Origin: Rhizobium sp. AQ_MP
GTDB taxonomy: Bacteria > Pseudomonadota > Alphaproteobacteria > Rhizobiales > Rhizobiaceae
DNA length: 64,000 nt
Assembly (NCBI RefSeq): GCF_014237835.1
Contig: NZ_JACJVI010000011.1
Coordinates: 1-64,000 of the forward strand
Direction: 5' to 3'
Shown here one piece after another: positions 24,764-34,784 of the stretch; the stretch's first letter is position 1; every line of letters starts with the position of its first letter. A program made the translations under genes and the position numbers. The notes under the pieces were generated by a model. That model was not told where the DNA came from. It was given only the letters and a program-made list of their open reading frames with translations, and made no database searches.

Positions 24764-24800
24764 GGGCGCCGGCGGTCGTGGACCGGCGGCGCCTTTTGTC
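24764..24800 (+). terminator. Intrinsic terminator after degP
   Basis: GGCGCC and GGCGCC arms at the base with a GC-rich inner stem (one mismatch), then TTTTGTCGTTT. It ends about 45 bases before the start of the next gene. Confidence 0.75.
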
Positions 24801-24845
24801 GTTTCCGGCGGTCAGTAACCGCTGTCTCTCAGGAAAGGACGAAGC

Positions 24846-25604
24846 ATGGGGATCGCGGAACAAGGACAGCCGAAGTCCGGCGAAACCGGCTATACGCTGA
24901 CGGGCACCGACGCTAAAGTCGCGCACATGAAGATACTTGTCATCGAAGACGACCTGGAAGCCGCAGCCTACATGACCAAGGCCTTTCGCGAGGCCGGCAT
25001 TGTCGCCGATCATGCGAGCGACGGCGAAAGCGGCCTCTTCATGGGCACGGAAAATACCTATGACGTGATGGTTGTCGACCGCATGCTGCCGCGCCGGGAT
25101 GGCTTGTCTGTCATCAGCGAGCTGCGCAAGCGCGGCATCGACACGCCCGTCCTCATCCTTTCCGCACTCGGTCAGGTCGACGACCGCGTCACGGGCCTGC
25201 GCGCCGGCGGCGACGACTACCTGCCGAAGCCTTACGCCTTTTCCGAACTCCTGGCGCGTGTCGAGGTGCTTGGCCGCCGCAAGGGCAAGCCGGAACAGGA
25301 CATGGTCTACCGTGTCGGCGATCTCGAGCTCGACCGGCTCTCCCACGAGGTGAAACGGGCGGGCAAGGAGATCCTGCTGCAGCCGCGCGAATTCCGCCTG
25401 CTGGAATACTTGATGAAGAACGCCGGCCAGGTGGTGACCCGCACCATGCTGCTCGAAAACGTCTGGGACTATCACTTCGATCCGCAGACCAATGTCATCG
25501 ACGTACATGTCTCGCGGCTGCGTTCGAAGATCGAGAAGGATTTCGACAAGCCGCTTTTGAAGACCGTGCGCGGTGCCGGCTACATGATCAAGGACGAAGG
25601 CTGA
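24846..25604 (+). CDS. OmpR-family response regulator
   Basis: This 252-residue regulator starts its receiver domain at MKILVIEDDLEAAAYMTKAF after a 27-residue extension. The phosphoacceptor Asp is in VMVVDRMLPRRDG and the conserved Lys in DDYLPKPYAF. The C-terminal winged helix has LQPREFRLLEYLMKN and NVIDVHVSRLRSKIEK. I kept the ATG at 24846 because AAAGGA precedes it; an internal ATG at 24927 would give a standard-length protein. It lies between degP and its kinase, and the same order is known in Sinorhizobium, which suggests a role in envelope stress. That role is inferred. Confidence 0.85.
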   Translation: MGIAEQGQPKSGETGYTLTGTDAKVAHMKILVIEDDLEAAAYMTKAFREAGIVADHASDGESGLFMGTENTYDVMVVDRMLPRRDGLSVISELRKRGIDTPVLILSALGQVDDRVTGLRAGGDDYLPKPYAFSELLARVEVLGRRKGKPEQDMVYRVGDLELDRLSHEVKRAGKEILLQPREFRLLEYLMKNAGQVVTRTMLLENVWDYHFDPQTNVIDVHVSRLRSKIEKDFDKPLLKTVRGAGYMIKDEG

Positions 25605-25605
25605 C

Positions 25606-27021
25606 ATGCCGCTCAAGGCCCGTCTCGGTGTGCTGACCAAGTCGACGGCAGTGCGGCTGTCTGCCCTCTACATCCTGCTCTTTGCCCTTTGCGCCGCCTT
25701 CCTCGTCTTCTACGTGACGGGGCTTGCCGAGCGCATCCTCAGCAACCAGACCCGCGATGCGCTGCGCCAGGAGGTGACCGAAATTCAGGGCGCCTTCGAA
25801 CGCGGCGGCATCAACCAGCTTTTGCGCACCATGGAGCGTCGCGCCCGCCAGCCGGGCGCCAACCTCTATGTGATCGCCGGGCCGAATGGCGAGATCCTCG
25901 CCGGCAACGTCGCCTCGCTGCAGCCGGGCGTCTTCGATGAAGAGGGCTGGACGGATTTCCCCTTCCGCTACCAGCGCTATACCGATAGCGGCGGCGTCAA
26001 ACGCCATCTGGCGACAGGGCATGTCTTCATCCTCGAGAATGGCCTGCGCGTGTTGGTTGGGCGTGATCTCGGCGAACCGGGCAAGCTGAGACTGCTCGTG
26101 CGCCAGGCGCTGATGGTGGCGCTGCTGATCATGGGCGTCGGCGCCGTCGTCATCTGGTTTGCCATCGGACGCAATGCCTTGAAGCGCATCGACCGGGTAT
26201 CGGCAGCGAGCCAGAAGATCATGGCGGGTGATCTCTCGCAGCGCCTTCCGGTGTCAGGATCGGGCGACGAGTTTGACCGCCTGTCATCCTCGCTGAACGG
26301 CATGCTGGGACGGATCGAGCAGCTGAACGAAGGCCTGAAGCAGGTTTCCGACAACATCGCTCATGACCTCAAGACGCCGCTGACGCGGCTGCGCAACAAG
26401 GCGGCCGATGCGCTGAACGAGGATGATGCGCAGGCGAAGAGGGCGGCCCTTGAAACCATTATTGCCGAATCCGATCAGCTGATACGCACCTTCAACGCGC
26501 TGCTGATGATCTCGCGTGTAGAAGCCGGCTCCATTGCCGCCGAACTTACCGATATCGACATTTCCGCGATCGCGGCGGACAGCGCCGAACTTTACGAGCC
26601 GGTGGCGGAAGAGGCGGGTCAGACGATGATCTGCGAGATCGCGCCGGGCTTGTCGGTCCGGGGAAATCGCGAACTGGTGGGCCAGGCGATTTCCAATCTC
26701 ATCGACAACGCGATCAAATATGGCAGCCAGGGCGAGGCGGGCTCCGAGGTCCGAGTGCGCGTTGCGGCAGGAAGTGACGGGGTTGAGATCTCTGTCTCCG
26801 ATCAGGGACCCGGTGTTCCCGAAGACAAGCGATCAGAAGTCGTCAAGCGCTTCGTGCGTCTCGACAAGAGCCGGTCCAAACCGGGCACGGGCCTTGGCCT
26901 TTCACTGGTCGAAGCCATCATGGCCCTGCATGGTGGACGCCTAGTGCTGTCCGATACGCGCAGTGATCCTGATCACCCCGGCCTGACCGCGACGATGGTT
27001 TTTCCCGGACTGAAGCCGTAA
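25606..27021 (+). CDS. Sensor histidine kinase paired with the upstream regulator
   Basis: This 471-residue kinase has membrane segments near residues 17-40 and 166-188, a periplasmic sensor between them, and a HAMP domain (LKRIDRVSAASQKIMAGDLSQRLP). The H-box is VSDNIAHDLKTPLTRLRNKA near residue 252, and the ATPase part has NLIDNAIKYG, DQGPGVP and GTGLGLSLVEAI. It starts one base after the regulator's stop. The signal sensed is unknown. Confidence 0.87.
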   Translation: MPLKARLGVLTKSTAVRLSALYILLFALCAAFLVFYVTGLAERILSNQTRDALRQEVTEIQGAFERGGINQLLRTMERRARQPGANLYVIAGPNGEILAGNVASLQPGVFDEEGWTDFPFRYQRYTDSGGVKRHLATGHVFILENGLRVLVGRDLGEPGKLRLLVRQALMVALLIMGVGAVVIWFAIGRNALKRIDRVSAASQKIMAGDLSQRLPVSGSGDEFDRLSSSLNGMLGRIEQLNEGLKQVSDNIAHDLKTPLTRLRNKAADALNEDDAQAKRAALETIIAESDQLIRTFNALLMISRVEAGSIAAELTDIDISAIAADSAELYEPVAEEAGQTMICEIAPGLSVRGNRELVGQAISNLIDNAIKYGSQGEAGSEVRVRVAAGSDGVEISVSDQGPGVPEDKRSEVVKRFVRLDKSRSKPGTGLGLSLVEAIMALHGGRLVLSDTRSDPDHPGLTATMVFPGLKP

Positions 27022-27073
27022 CCTGACTTGGTTTGAGATTCGTGGGAGATCTCGACCGGGAGAGGAGAGGCTG

Positions 27074-30025
27074 ATGGGGAACGGCAGGACGAGCAGATTG
27101 TCCGATGTGGCGGAGGGCGTGATCCGTCCGCTGAACCAGACGGAGCTCAAGGCGGCCAATGCGCTGCTGAAAGACCTGACGAAACAGGAGCCGGCGCTGG
27201 CCGAGCATCTCGCCGCCGATGCTCCGCTGCGCAACTTCGTCCTCTCGGCATTCACCCTCTCTCCCTATCTGCGCGACGTTGCAAACCTGAAGCCTTCCCT
27301 GCTGCTCGATGCGGTGTCCCAGCCGCTGGAGCCGCAGATCGTGGATGCCATCGACGAGGCGCGCCGCGCCTGGGCGCCCTCCGCTTCCGGTTCCGTACCG
27401 GGCGAGCCGGAGGTCATGGCACGGCTGAGACGCGCCAAGCGCAAGGTCGCTTTTCTCACCGCGCTGGCCGATCTCGCCCGCATCTTCACGGCCCGCGACA
27501 CCACCGCCTGGCTGACGGCGATTGCCGATGCTGCGGTCGCAGCCGCAATCGACCATCTGCTGCTTGCGGGCCATGACGGCGGCAAGCTCACCCTGAAGAA
27601 CCGGGAGAACCCGGCTGATGGTAGCGGCTTGATCGTGCTCGGCATGGGCAAGCACGGCGCCCGCGAACTGAACTACTCCTCCGACATCGACCTCGTGATC
27701 TTCTACGATCCGGACGCCGGTATCCTGAAAGACCCTGACGACGCCATGGAGACCTATGGCCGCATGATGCGCCGTCTGGTGCGCATCCTGCAGGAGCGCA
27801 CGGCGGATGGTTATGTCTTTCGCACGGACCTGCGCCTCAGACCCGATCCGGGTTCGACGCCGCTGGCCGTGCCGGTCGAGGCGGCACTGATCTATTACGA
27901 GGGCAGGGGGCAGAACTGGGAGCGCGCCGCCTTCATCAAGGCGCGGCCGGTCGCCGGCGACCTGAAGGCGGGCGAGAGCTTCCTCCGGGAACTCGTGCCC
28001 TTCGTCTTCCGCAAATATCTCGATTATGCGGCGATCGCCGATATTCACTCGATCAAGCGGCAGATCCATGTGCACAAGGGCCATGGTGCGATCGCCGTGA
28101 AGGGGCACAACGTCAAGCTCGGTCGCGGCGGCATCCGCGAGATCGAATTCTTCGCCCAGACCCAGCAGCTGATCGCTGGCGGCCGCATGCCGGATCTGCG
28201 CTGCCGCCCGACCGAGGAGGCGCTGAACGCACTGGCCGCCGCCCGCTGGATCGATCCGCAGACAGCCGAAGAACTGACCGACTGCTACTGGTTCCTGCGC
28301 GATGTCGAGCACCGCATCCAGATGGTGCATGACGAGCAGACGCATGTGCTGCCGGAGACCGAGGCCGAGCTGAAGCGGATCGCCTTCATGCTGGGTTTCA
28401 TCGACACGACGGCCTTTTCCCGCGCGCTGGAGACAACGCTGAAGACCGTCGAGAAGCGCTATGCCCGGCTGTTCGAGAAGGAGGAGGGCCTGTCGAGTGC
28501 CACCGGCAATCTCGTCTTCACCGGCCAGAAGGACGATCCGGATACGCTGAAGACGCTGAAGGGGCTCGGCTTCGAGCGGCCGGAGGACATTTCCCGCGTC
28601 ATCAGGACCTGGCATTATGGCCGCTACCGCGCGACGCAATCGGTGGAGGCGCGCGAGCGCCTGACCGAGATGACGCCGGATCTGTTGAAAGCCTTCGGAG
28701 AGAGCCGGCGGGCCGACGAGGCGCTGCTGCGCTTCGACAACTTCCTCTCCGGTCTTCCCGCCGGCATCCAGCTCTTCTCGCTGCTCGGCAACAATCCCGC
28801 CCTTCTCGACCTGATGGTCAACATCATGGCAGCTGCCCCAAGGCTCGCCGAGATCATCGCAGAGCGTCCGCATGTCTTTGACGGCATGCTGGATCCGGGC
28901 CTCCTGGTCGAACTTCCCACCCGCGACTATCTCGGCAAGCGGCTGAAGAGCTTTCTCTCCAGCGCCCGTCACTACGAGGAAATCCTCGACCGGCTGCGCA
29001 TCTTCGCCGCCGAACAGCGCTTCCTGATCGGCATTCGCCTGCTGACCGGTTCGATCGGTGGCGCCCAGGCTGGCCATGCCTTCACCGATCTTGCCGGCCT
29101 CGTCATCGACGAGGCGCTGAAGGCGGTGATTGCCGAGATGGAGGCAACGCATGGCAGGATGCCCGGCGGCCGCGTGGCGCTCGCCGGGATGGGCAAGCTC
29201 GGCTCCTACGAGTTGACGGCAGGCTCGGACGTCGACCTGATCCTGCTCTATGAGCATGACGACGATGCGGCGGAATCGGATGGTGCCAAGCCGCTCGATC
29301 CCGTGCGCTACTTCACCCGGCTGACGCAAAGGCTGATCGCGGCCTTGTCTGCCCCGACGGCGGAGGGCGTGCTCTACGAGGTCGACATGCGGCTTCGGCC
29401 CTCCGGCAACAAGGGGCCGGTCGCAACACGGCTCAGATCGTTTGCGCGCTACCAGCGGGAGGAGGCCTGGACCTGGGAGCACATGGCACTCTCGAGGGCA
29501 CGGATGATCTCAGGCGATGCGGGGCTTGTGGCCGAGGCGGAGCGGATCATCGAAGAGGTGCTGGCAGCACCGCGGGATCAGGCAAAGACCGTCAAGGATG
29601 TCGCCGAGATGCGTGCGCTGATCGAACAGGAGAAGCCGGCCAAGGACATCTGGGATCTGAAGCTGATACCAGGCGGCCTTGTTGATATCGAATTCATCGC
29701 CCAGTATCTCGCGCTCGTTGCCCCATCGAAGGGGCACCGTGTGCGCACCAACGAGCTCTCGACGGCGGAGGCACTGAAGGCGCTCGGCGCACTCATCGAT
29801 CCGAATGATCTCGATACCTGCCTGAGCGCATTGAAGCTCTACACGGACCTGTCCCAGGTCATCAGGCTGTGCATCGACGGCCCCTTCGATCCGACCAACG
29901 TGCCGGCCGGCCTGACGGATCGCTTGGCACGGGCCGCAGAGAGCCCGGATGTGAAGACCGTGGAGGCGGAGGTGAAGCGGCTGTCCAAGGCGGTCAGGAA
30001 GGTGTTTTCACGCGTGGTGGCCTAA
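27074..30025 (+). CDS. glnE: Glutamine synthetase adenylyltransferase/deadenylase GlnE
   Basis: This 983-residue enzyme has two nucleotidyltransferase domains. The N-terminal one, with ELNYSSDIDLVIFYDPD near residues 196-210, removes AMP from glutamine synthetase. The C-terminal one, with ELTAGSDVDLILLYEHD, adds it. Between and after them are the helical regulatory domains that bind PII. The catalytic Asp pairs are present in both. AGGAGAGG precedes the ATG at 27074. It is the usual rhizobial length. It tunes nitrogen assimilation to the PII signal. Confidence 0.95.
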   Translation: MGNGRTSRLSDVAEGVIRPLNQTELKAANALLKDLTKQEPALAEHLAADAPLRNFVLSAFTLSPYLRDVANLKPSLLLDAVSQPLEPQIVDAIDEARRAWAPSASGSVPGEPEVMARLRRAKRKVAFLTALADLARIFTARDTTAWLTAIADAAVAAAIDHLLLAGHDGGKLTLKNRENPADGSGLIVLGMGKHGARELNYSSDIDLVIFYDPDAGILKDPDDAMETYGRMMRRLVRILQERTADGYVFRTDLRLRPDPGSTPLAVPVEAALIYYEGRGQNWERAAFIKARPVAGDLKAGESFLRELVPFVFRKYLDYAAIADIHSIKRQIHVHKGHGAIAVKGHNVKLGRGGIREIEFFAQTQQLIAGGRMPDLRCRPTEEALNALAAARWIDPQTAEELTDCYWFLRDVEHRIQMVHDEQTHVLPETEAELKRIAFMLGFIDTTAFSRALETTLKTVEKRYARLFEKEEGLSSATGNLVFTGQKDDPDTLKTLKGLGFERPEDISRVIRTWHYGRYRATQSVEARERLTEMTPDLLKAFGESRRADEALLRFDNFLSGLPAGIQLFSLLGNNPALLDLMVNIMAAAPRLAEIIAERPHVFDGMLDPGLLVELPTRDYLGKRLKSFLSSARHYEEILDRLRIFAAEQRFLIGIRLLTGSIGGAQAGHAFTDLAGLVIDEALKAVIAEMEATHGRMPGGRVALAGMGKLGSYELTAGSDVDLILLYEHDDDAAESDGAKPLDPVRYFTRLTQRLIAALSAPTAEGVLYEVDMRLRPSGNKGPVATRLRSFARYQREEAWTWEHMALSRARMISGDAGLVAEAERIIEEVLAAPRDQAKTVKDVAEMRALIEQEKPAKDIWDLKLIPGGLVDIEFIAQYLALVAPSKGHRVRTNELSTAEALKALGALIDPNDLDTCLSALKLYTDLSQVIRLCIDGPFDPTNVPAGLTDRLARAAESPDVKTVEAEVKRLSKAVRKVFSRVVA

Positions 30026-30145
30026 GTTAACACGACCATCACGTTACACTTCATTTTAATGTTATAAATAATGACTTAATTATATTCGAATATGATCTTG
30101 CTGTGACACGAGCGGCCTATCGACCGCCCAGCGAGGAGCATCTGA
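30026..30145 (+). promoter_or_regulatory. AT-rich upstream region of the chemoreceptor gene
   Basis: A 120-base gap, strikingly AT-rich around 30050-30100 (TTTTAATGTTATAAATAATG, then ACTTAATTATATTCGAAT). It probably holds the promoter of the chemoreceptor gene. I could not fix -35 and -10 boxes with confidence. Confidence 0.35.
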
Positions 30146-32077
30146 ATGAAGAATATCCCGATCGTAGGCAAATTCATCGCCATTATGGCCGCCTTCGGCC
30201 TCTTCTCCATTGGAGTTTCATTCTACACCGGAATGCAGATGAGAAGCATCGACACGGGCTATAGCGCCCTGCTAGACGGCGAATCCAGTGCTGCCTTGTA
30301 TCTAGCTCGTTCGAACCGCTCGATGCAGAACATGCGAGCGGCGATTGGCGACATAGTGCTCTCCCGGACGGCAGAACTCACGAACCAAGCGGACAAAGAG
30401 TTTCATACCGCAAAAGAAAGCTTTATAAAGTTCATTGATAGTGCTGCAAAGGCAATGCCTGCAAATGCCGATATCCCTGCACTCAAGAGCGCAGTGTTGA
30501 AAATTGTGGATGAGGCATGTGCCAATACGCTGACAGCAGGTCGCGCCGCGACGGATCAGGCCGCTGTCCTGGCCAGCCAAGACCTGTTCCTCACGCAGTG
30601 CCAGCCGCAATTTGCAATCATCGCGCCAAAGTTCACCGATGTTACCACGAAGATGACTGAGACTGCTTTTGCACGTAGCGCAAGCCTCACCGATGAAACT
30701 ATCGTTACTTCGCGAAACAGCGTCATCGGCGTGCTGGCCGGCGTGGCGATTGTACTCGGCGCCGGCTTCTTCGCGATCCGCAGCTGGCTGGTCCGTCCGA
30801 TCCGTAAGCTGTCCGACACCATGGGCGTGCTGGCCGGCGGTGATCTCTCCGTCAACGTGGATGGTGCGGACCGTCGCGACGAAGTGGGGCTGATGGCCCG
30901 CTCGGTTCAGATCTTCAAGGATACTGGCCTGAAGGCTCGCCAGTTGGCCAGCGAGGCCGATGCCGCCCGCAGCCAGACCGAAGCGGAGCGCCTGCGTGCG
31001 GAAGAGGCTGACCGCAAGCGCGCGGCCGAGATGGCCGAGGCGACCTCCGGTCTCGCCGAAGGCTTGCAGCGGCTGTCGGAAGGTGACCTCGGCTACCAGC
31101 TGTCGCAGCCCTTCGCCCAGGAATTCGAAGGTCTGCGTGCCGACTTCAACGCGGCCGTGGTCAAGCTGCGCGGGACCCTCTCGGCCGTCTCGCAGGCTGC
31201 AGGCACCATCGATGGCGGCTCGCGCGAACTGAGCCAGAGCGCCTCCGACCTGTCGAAGCGCACCGAACAGCAGGCGGCCTCGCTGGAGGAAACCGCTGCC
31301 GCACTCGACCAGATCACGACCAATGTCCAGAACTCGTCGAAGCGCACCGAAGAGGCCCGCAACATGGCGGCTCAGGCAACAGCCTCCGCCAAGACGTCGG
31401 GCGAGGTGGTCGCCAATGCGGTCGATGCCATGCAGCGGATCGAAAGCTCCTCCAGCCAGATCTCGAATATCATCGGCGTGATCGACGAAATCGCCTTCCA
31501 GACGAACCTGCTGGCGCTGAATGCCGGGGTGGAAGCCGCGCGTGCGGGTGAAGCCGGCAAAGGCTTTGCCGTTGTGGCCCAGGAAGTGCGCGAACTTGCC
31601 CAGCGCTCCGCCCAGGCTGCCAAGGAGATCAAGGAACTGATCGGCAAGTCGGCCCAGGAAGTCGAGAGCGGCGTCAAACTGGTGACGGCGACCGGCCAGG
31701 CGCTGAAGGTGATTGGCGACCACGTCATCGCGATCAACGGCCAGCTCGATGCGATTGCCACCTCCGCCCGCGAACAGTCGGTCGGCCTCTCGGAGGTCAA
31801 TACGGCGGTGAACCAGATGGACCAGACGACGCAACAGAATGCGGCCATGGTCGAAGAGGCGACGGCCGCATCGGCCTCGCTTGCTTCGGAAGCCGAGCGC
31901 CTGCGCCAGCTGATCTCGCAGTTCCAGCTTGGCAATTCCGAAGGCGCAAAGCGTCCGGTGGCCGCCAGCAGCAGCGCCCACGCACCCGTCGCCTCTCCGG
32001 CACGCCGGATGATGAACAAGGTGGCCGGCGCCCTCGGAATGACTCCGGGCAAGGCCGAAAGCTGGGAAGAGTTCTGA
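30146..32077 (+). CDS. Methyl-accepting chemotaxis protein with a CheR tail
   Basis: This 643-residue chemoreceptor has membrane segments near residues 9-29 and 192-212, a periplasmic four-helix-type sensor of about 160 residues between them, two HAMP-like regions ([32 protein letters not shown]), and a signalling hairpin with [36 protein letters not shown]. The C terminus ESWEEF matches the pentapeptide that tethers the CheR methyltransferase in alphaproteobacteria. Bases encoding the sensor are much less GC-rich than the rest: 43 percent at 30421-30480 against 73 percent at 31021-31080. This suggests that the sensor was replaced by recombination. The ligand is unknown. Confidence 0.92.
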   Translation: MKNIPIVGKFIAIMAAFGLFSIGVSFYTGMQMRSIDTGYSALLDGESSAALYLARSNRSMQNMRAAIGDIVLSRTAELTNQADKEFHTAKESFIKFIDSAAKAMPANADIPALKSAVLKIVDEACANTLTAGRAATDQAAVLASQDLFLTQCQPQFAIIAPKFTDVTTKMTETAFARSASLTDETIVTSRNSVIGVLAGVAIVLGAGFFAIRSWLVRPIRKLSDTMGVLAGGDLSVNVDGADRRDEVGLMARSVQIFKDTGLKARQLASEADAARSQTEAERLRAEEADRKRAAEMAEATSGLAEGLQRLSEGDLGYQLSQPFAQEFEGLRADFNAAVVKLRGTLSAVSQAAGTIDGGSRELSQSASDLSKRTEQQAASLEETAAALDQITTNVQNSSKRTEEARNMAAQATASAKTSGEVVANAVDAMQRIESSSSQISNIIGVIDEIAFQTNLLALNAGVEAARAGEAGKGFAVVAQEVRELAQRSAQAAKEIKELIGKSAQEVESGVKLVTATGQALKVIGDHVIAINGQLDAIATSAREQSVGLSEVNTAVNQMDQTTQQNAAMVEEATAASASLASEAERLRQLISQFQLGNSEGAKRPVAASSSAHAPVASPARRMMNKVAGALGMTPGKAESWEEF

Positions 32078-32102
32078 AGAGAGCCCGCAGCCTGAAACAA
32101 CG

Positions 32103-32128
32103 AAGGCCGCCCTCCGGGCGGCCTTTGC
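32103..32128 (+). terminator. Intrinsic terminator after the chemoreceptor gene
   Basis: A perfect ten-base stem AAGGCCGCCC / GGGCGGCCTT with a three-base loop, followed by TTGCGGTT. It lies 26 bases after the stop, in the gap shared with the convergent pleC-like gene. Confidence 0.85.
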
Positions 32129-32153
32129 GGTTCTGGAGATAGGTGGGGGCGTC

Positions 32154-34520
32154 TCAACCCGCCCGGCGCATCGGGGCAAGCGCGAGGGTTTCAGGGATGC
32201 GCATCGACACGACGGTGCCCTGGCCCTCGCGGGAGCGAATCTTGAGCGAGCCGCCATGCAGCGCGACCAGCGAGCGGGAGATGGCAAGGCCGAGGCCCGA
32301 GCCGCCCTTCGACTTGGCATACTGGCTCTGAACCTGTTCGAAGGGATTGCCGATCTTGCCGAGCGCACTCTTCGGAATGCCAATGCCGGTATCGGCGATC
32401 GAGACGATGACGGCGCCGTCTACCTGACGTGCCCTGAGCGAGATCTTCCCGCCTTCATCGGTGAATTTCACCGCGTTCGACAGGATGTTGAGCAGGATCT
32501 GCTTGACGGCACGGCGGTCAGCGATCAGCGACAGGCCCGGCTCGACGCGCTGCTCGACGGTGATGCTCTTCTCTTCGGCAGGGATCGCGGTAAGGCGCAT
32601 GCTCTCTTCGATCAGCGGGCAGAGATCGATGGTCTCGCAACGGATCTTCATCTGGCCCGCCTCGATCTTCGACATGTCGAGAATATCGTTGATGACGTTG
32701 AGGAGATGCTTGCCGCTCTCGTGAATGTCTTTCGCATATTCCTCGTATTTCGGCGAGCCGACCGGGCCGAACATGCGCGCCAGCAGGATTTCCGAGAAGC
32801 CGAGGATGGCGTTGAGCGGGGTTCTAAGCTCGTGGCTCATATTGGCGAGGAACTCGGACTTCGCCTTGTTGGCGGCTTCGGCGCGCTGCTTTTCGGCGAG
32901 ATATTTCTCGTTGGCATCGGAGAGTTCGGTCTTCTGGCGCTCCAGGATCTTCTGCGAGGCCGAGAGGTCGCCGATGGTCGCCATCAACCGGCGCTCCTGA
33001 TCGCGCAGCCGCTCCTGGTGCCGCTTCAGAACCGTGATGTCGGTACCGACGGAGACGAGGCCGCCGTCACGGGTGCGGCGTTCGTTGATCTGCAGCCAGC
33101 GCTCGTCGGCAAGCTGGACCTCCGAAGTACGCGAATTGGTGCCGTCATCGGCATCTGCAATGCGGCGCTGGATGATCGGCTTGGCGGCGGCAGCGAGCAC
33201 CACGGCGCGCTCCTTGCCGGGGACCAGCACGTCGTCCGGCAGGCCATAGACCTTCTGGAAGTGGCCGTTCCAGGCGACGAGCTTGTCGTTCTTGTCCCAG
33301 AGCACGAAGGCTTCCGAGGTGCATTCGATGGCGTCCGCCAGACGCTGGTCGGCTTCGGCGTAGCGCTGGGCCAGGCGATGCTGTTCGGTCACATCCATGG
33401 CGATGCCGATGACATGCAATCCGCCGGTGGTGGTCGAGATGATCTGGGCGCGGGCGCGCATCCAGACATAGTGACCCTGGGCGTGGCGCATGCGGAAGAT
33501 CTGGTCGATGTGCCGCGAGCTGCCGCTGCCGACCGAGCGAGCCAGTGCATAGAGATTTCCATCGTCAGGATGCATCAGGCGCGCGGCATCTGCGAATGCA
33601 AGCGGCTGGGTCGAGGGGGGGAGGCCGAGCATGTCGTACATCGAGCGCGACCAGACGAGCTTGCGGCTTTCCAGATCGAAATCCCAGAGGCCGCAGCGTC
33701 CGCGCGCCAGCGCCGTTTCGACACGAAGGTTGGATTCGAGGAAGGTGTCGTCTGCCTCGCGCGCCCGCTTCACCTGGTAGAAATAGGCATAGAGGATGAC
33801 GAAAAGGATCACCGAGATGCAGGTAAAGAGCGTGACGTTGAGCGACAGTTCGCGGCGCCAGAAGTCTTCGACGGCCTGCAGGGAATGGGCCGCGACAATC
33901 ATCGCGCCGTCGGTCCCGACGGGCGTGAAGATCGCGTGATGACGGACCTTGTTGAAATCGGCTTCGATTGCCCCGGCACGGTTTCCGGACTTGCGGATGG
34001 TCATGACATCCGGCAGCAGGCTGGCCAGCGTCGAGCCGACATGACCGGCGGCTTCCGGTGAGGAACCGAAGACGCGCCCAGCAGGATCGACCAGCAGAAC
34101 AAACGCGCCGTTCGAAAAGTGCTCGCTGTCGAGAAAGGCCGAAAGGCGCTTCTCGGCGCCCGCACGATCGCGGGCGTCGAAGAGTTCGGAACGATCACCC
34201 AGAGCCGCATTGACCGTGGCCGCGATGAGCGCCGTCGATTGACGGACGGCCCCTTCCATCCGCTGGTACTCGCTCATGATGCCGATGGTGCGGGCGAGCG
34301 CCACGACCGTGAGGAAGGCGAGGATCAGGATCGGGATCGCCCGGCGCAGGACCGTCTCGATCCGCTGCGAACGCGGCGAGGCCTGGGCCTGAACCGGAGC
34401 ATTTGCTTGCGACGGTGACCCGAAACCCTGCCCCCCGATCCGCTTGAAAAATTCGAAGATGTCCGAAAATTTGATGCGCAGCCGCTCATCGGCTGCGGTG
34501 ACCCGCCGCGCGTCCAACAT
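32154..34520 (-). CDS. pleC: PleC-like PAS-domain histidine kinase
   Basis: This 788-residue kinase has membrane segments near residues 62-82 and 230-252, flanking an extracytoplasmic sensor. Two PAS domains follow (about residues 270-385 and 395-510), then a coil and the H-box ANMSHELRTPLNAILGFSE. The sequence after it, MFGPVGSPKYEEYAKDIHESGKHLLNVINDILD, is characteristic of the PleC/DivJ/PdhS group that acts on DivK and controls CtrA. In Sinorhizobium pleC lies near glnE, as here, which is why I prefer PleC. The ATPase domain (NILSNAVKFT, GTGIGIP-like DTGIGIP, GSGLGLAIS) is complete. Phosphatase or kinase bias cannot be read from the sequence. Confidence 0.8.
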   Translation of the reverse strand: MLDARRVTAADERLRIKFSDIFEFFKRIGGQGFGSPSQANAPVQAQASPRSQRIETVLRRAIPILILAFLTVVALARTIGIMSEYQRMEGAVRQSTALIAATVNAALGDRSELFDARDRAGAEKRLSAFLDSEHFSNGAFVLLVDPAGRVFGSSPEAAGHVGSTLASLLPDVMTIRKSGNRAGAIEADFNKVRHHAIFTPVGTDGAMIVAAHSLQAVEDFWRRELSLNVTLFTCISVILFVILYAYFYQVKRAREADDTFLESNLRVETALARGRCGLWDFDLESRKLVWSRSMYDMLGLPPSTQPLAFADAARLMHPDDGNLYALARSVGSGSSRHIDQIFRMRHAQGHYVWMRARAQIISTTTGGLHVIGIAMDVTEQHRLAQRYAEADQRLADAIECTSEAFVLWDKNDKLVAWNGHFQKVYGLPDDVLVPGKERAVVLAAAAKPIIQRRIADADDGTNSRTSEVQLADERWLQINERRTRDGGLVSVGTDITVLKRHQERLRDQERRLMATIGDLSASQKILERQKTELSDANEKYLAEKQRAEAANKAKSEFLANMSHELRTPLNAILGFSEILLARMFGPVGSPKYEEYAKDIHESGKHLLNVINDILDMSKIEAGQMKIRCETIDLCPLIEESMRLTAIPAEEKSITVEQRVEPGLSLIADRRAVKQILLNILSNAVKFTDEGGKISLRARQVDGAVIVSIADTGIGIPKSALGKIGNPFEQVQSQYAKSKGGSGLGLAISRSLVALHGGSLKIRSREGQGTVVSMRIPETLALAPMRRAG

Positions 34521-34733
34521 CGTCCCTGCCTCTGTCCCTCGTGTGATTCGAAGCGCCGCTCGCCCGAATCTGACGCCAAGGAATCATGGCCGATTCGCCT
34601 TGTCCAGACCGGGAGCGTAAAGAAAATATTAACCCCTTGCTCCGACTCCGCTTTTTTATTGGCGGTGTGGCAAGAGGCTGAATCTGATGGGAAATCAGGC
34701 GATGCTCGACGCTCTGAAAATGTTCTGTGGACG

Positions 34734-34762
34734 AAAAAGGCGCCGGTGTTGCCGGCGCCTTT
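34734..34762 (-). terminator. Intrinsic terminator after pepN
   Basis: An eleven-base stem AAAGGCGCCGG / CCGGCGCCTTT with a five-base loop. On the minus strand it is followed by TTTTTCG. It starts about 22 bases after the pepN stop. Confidence 0.85.
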
Positions 34763-34784
34763 CAGAAGGAGGTGAGGGGTCGCT

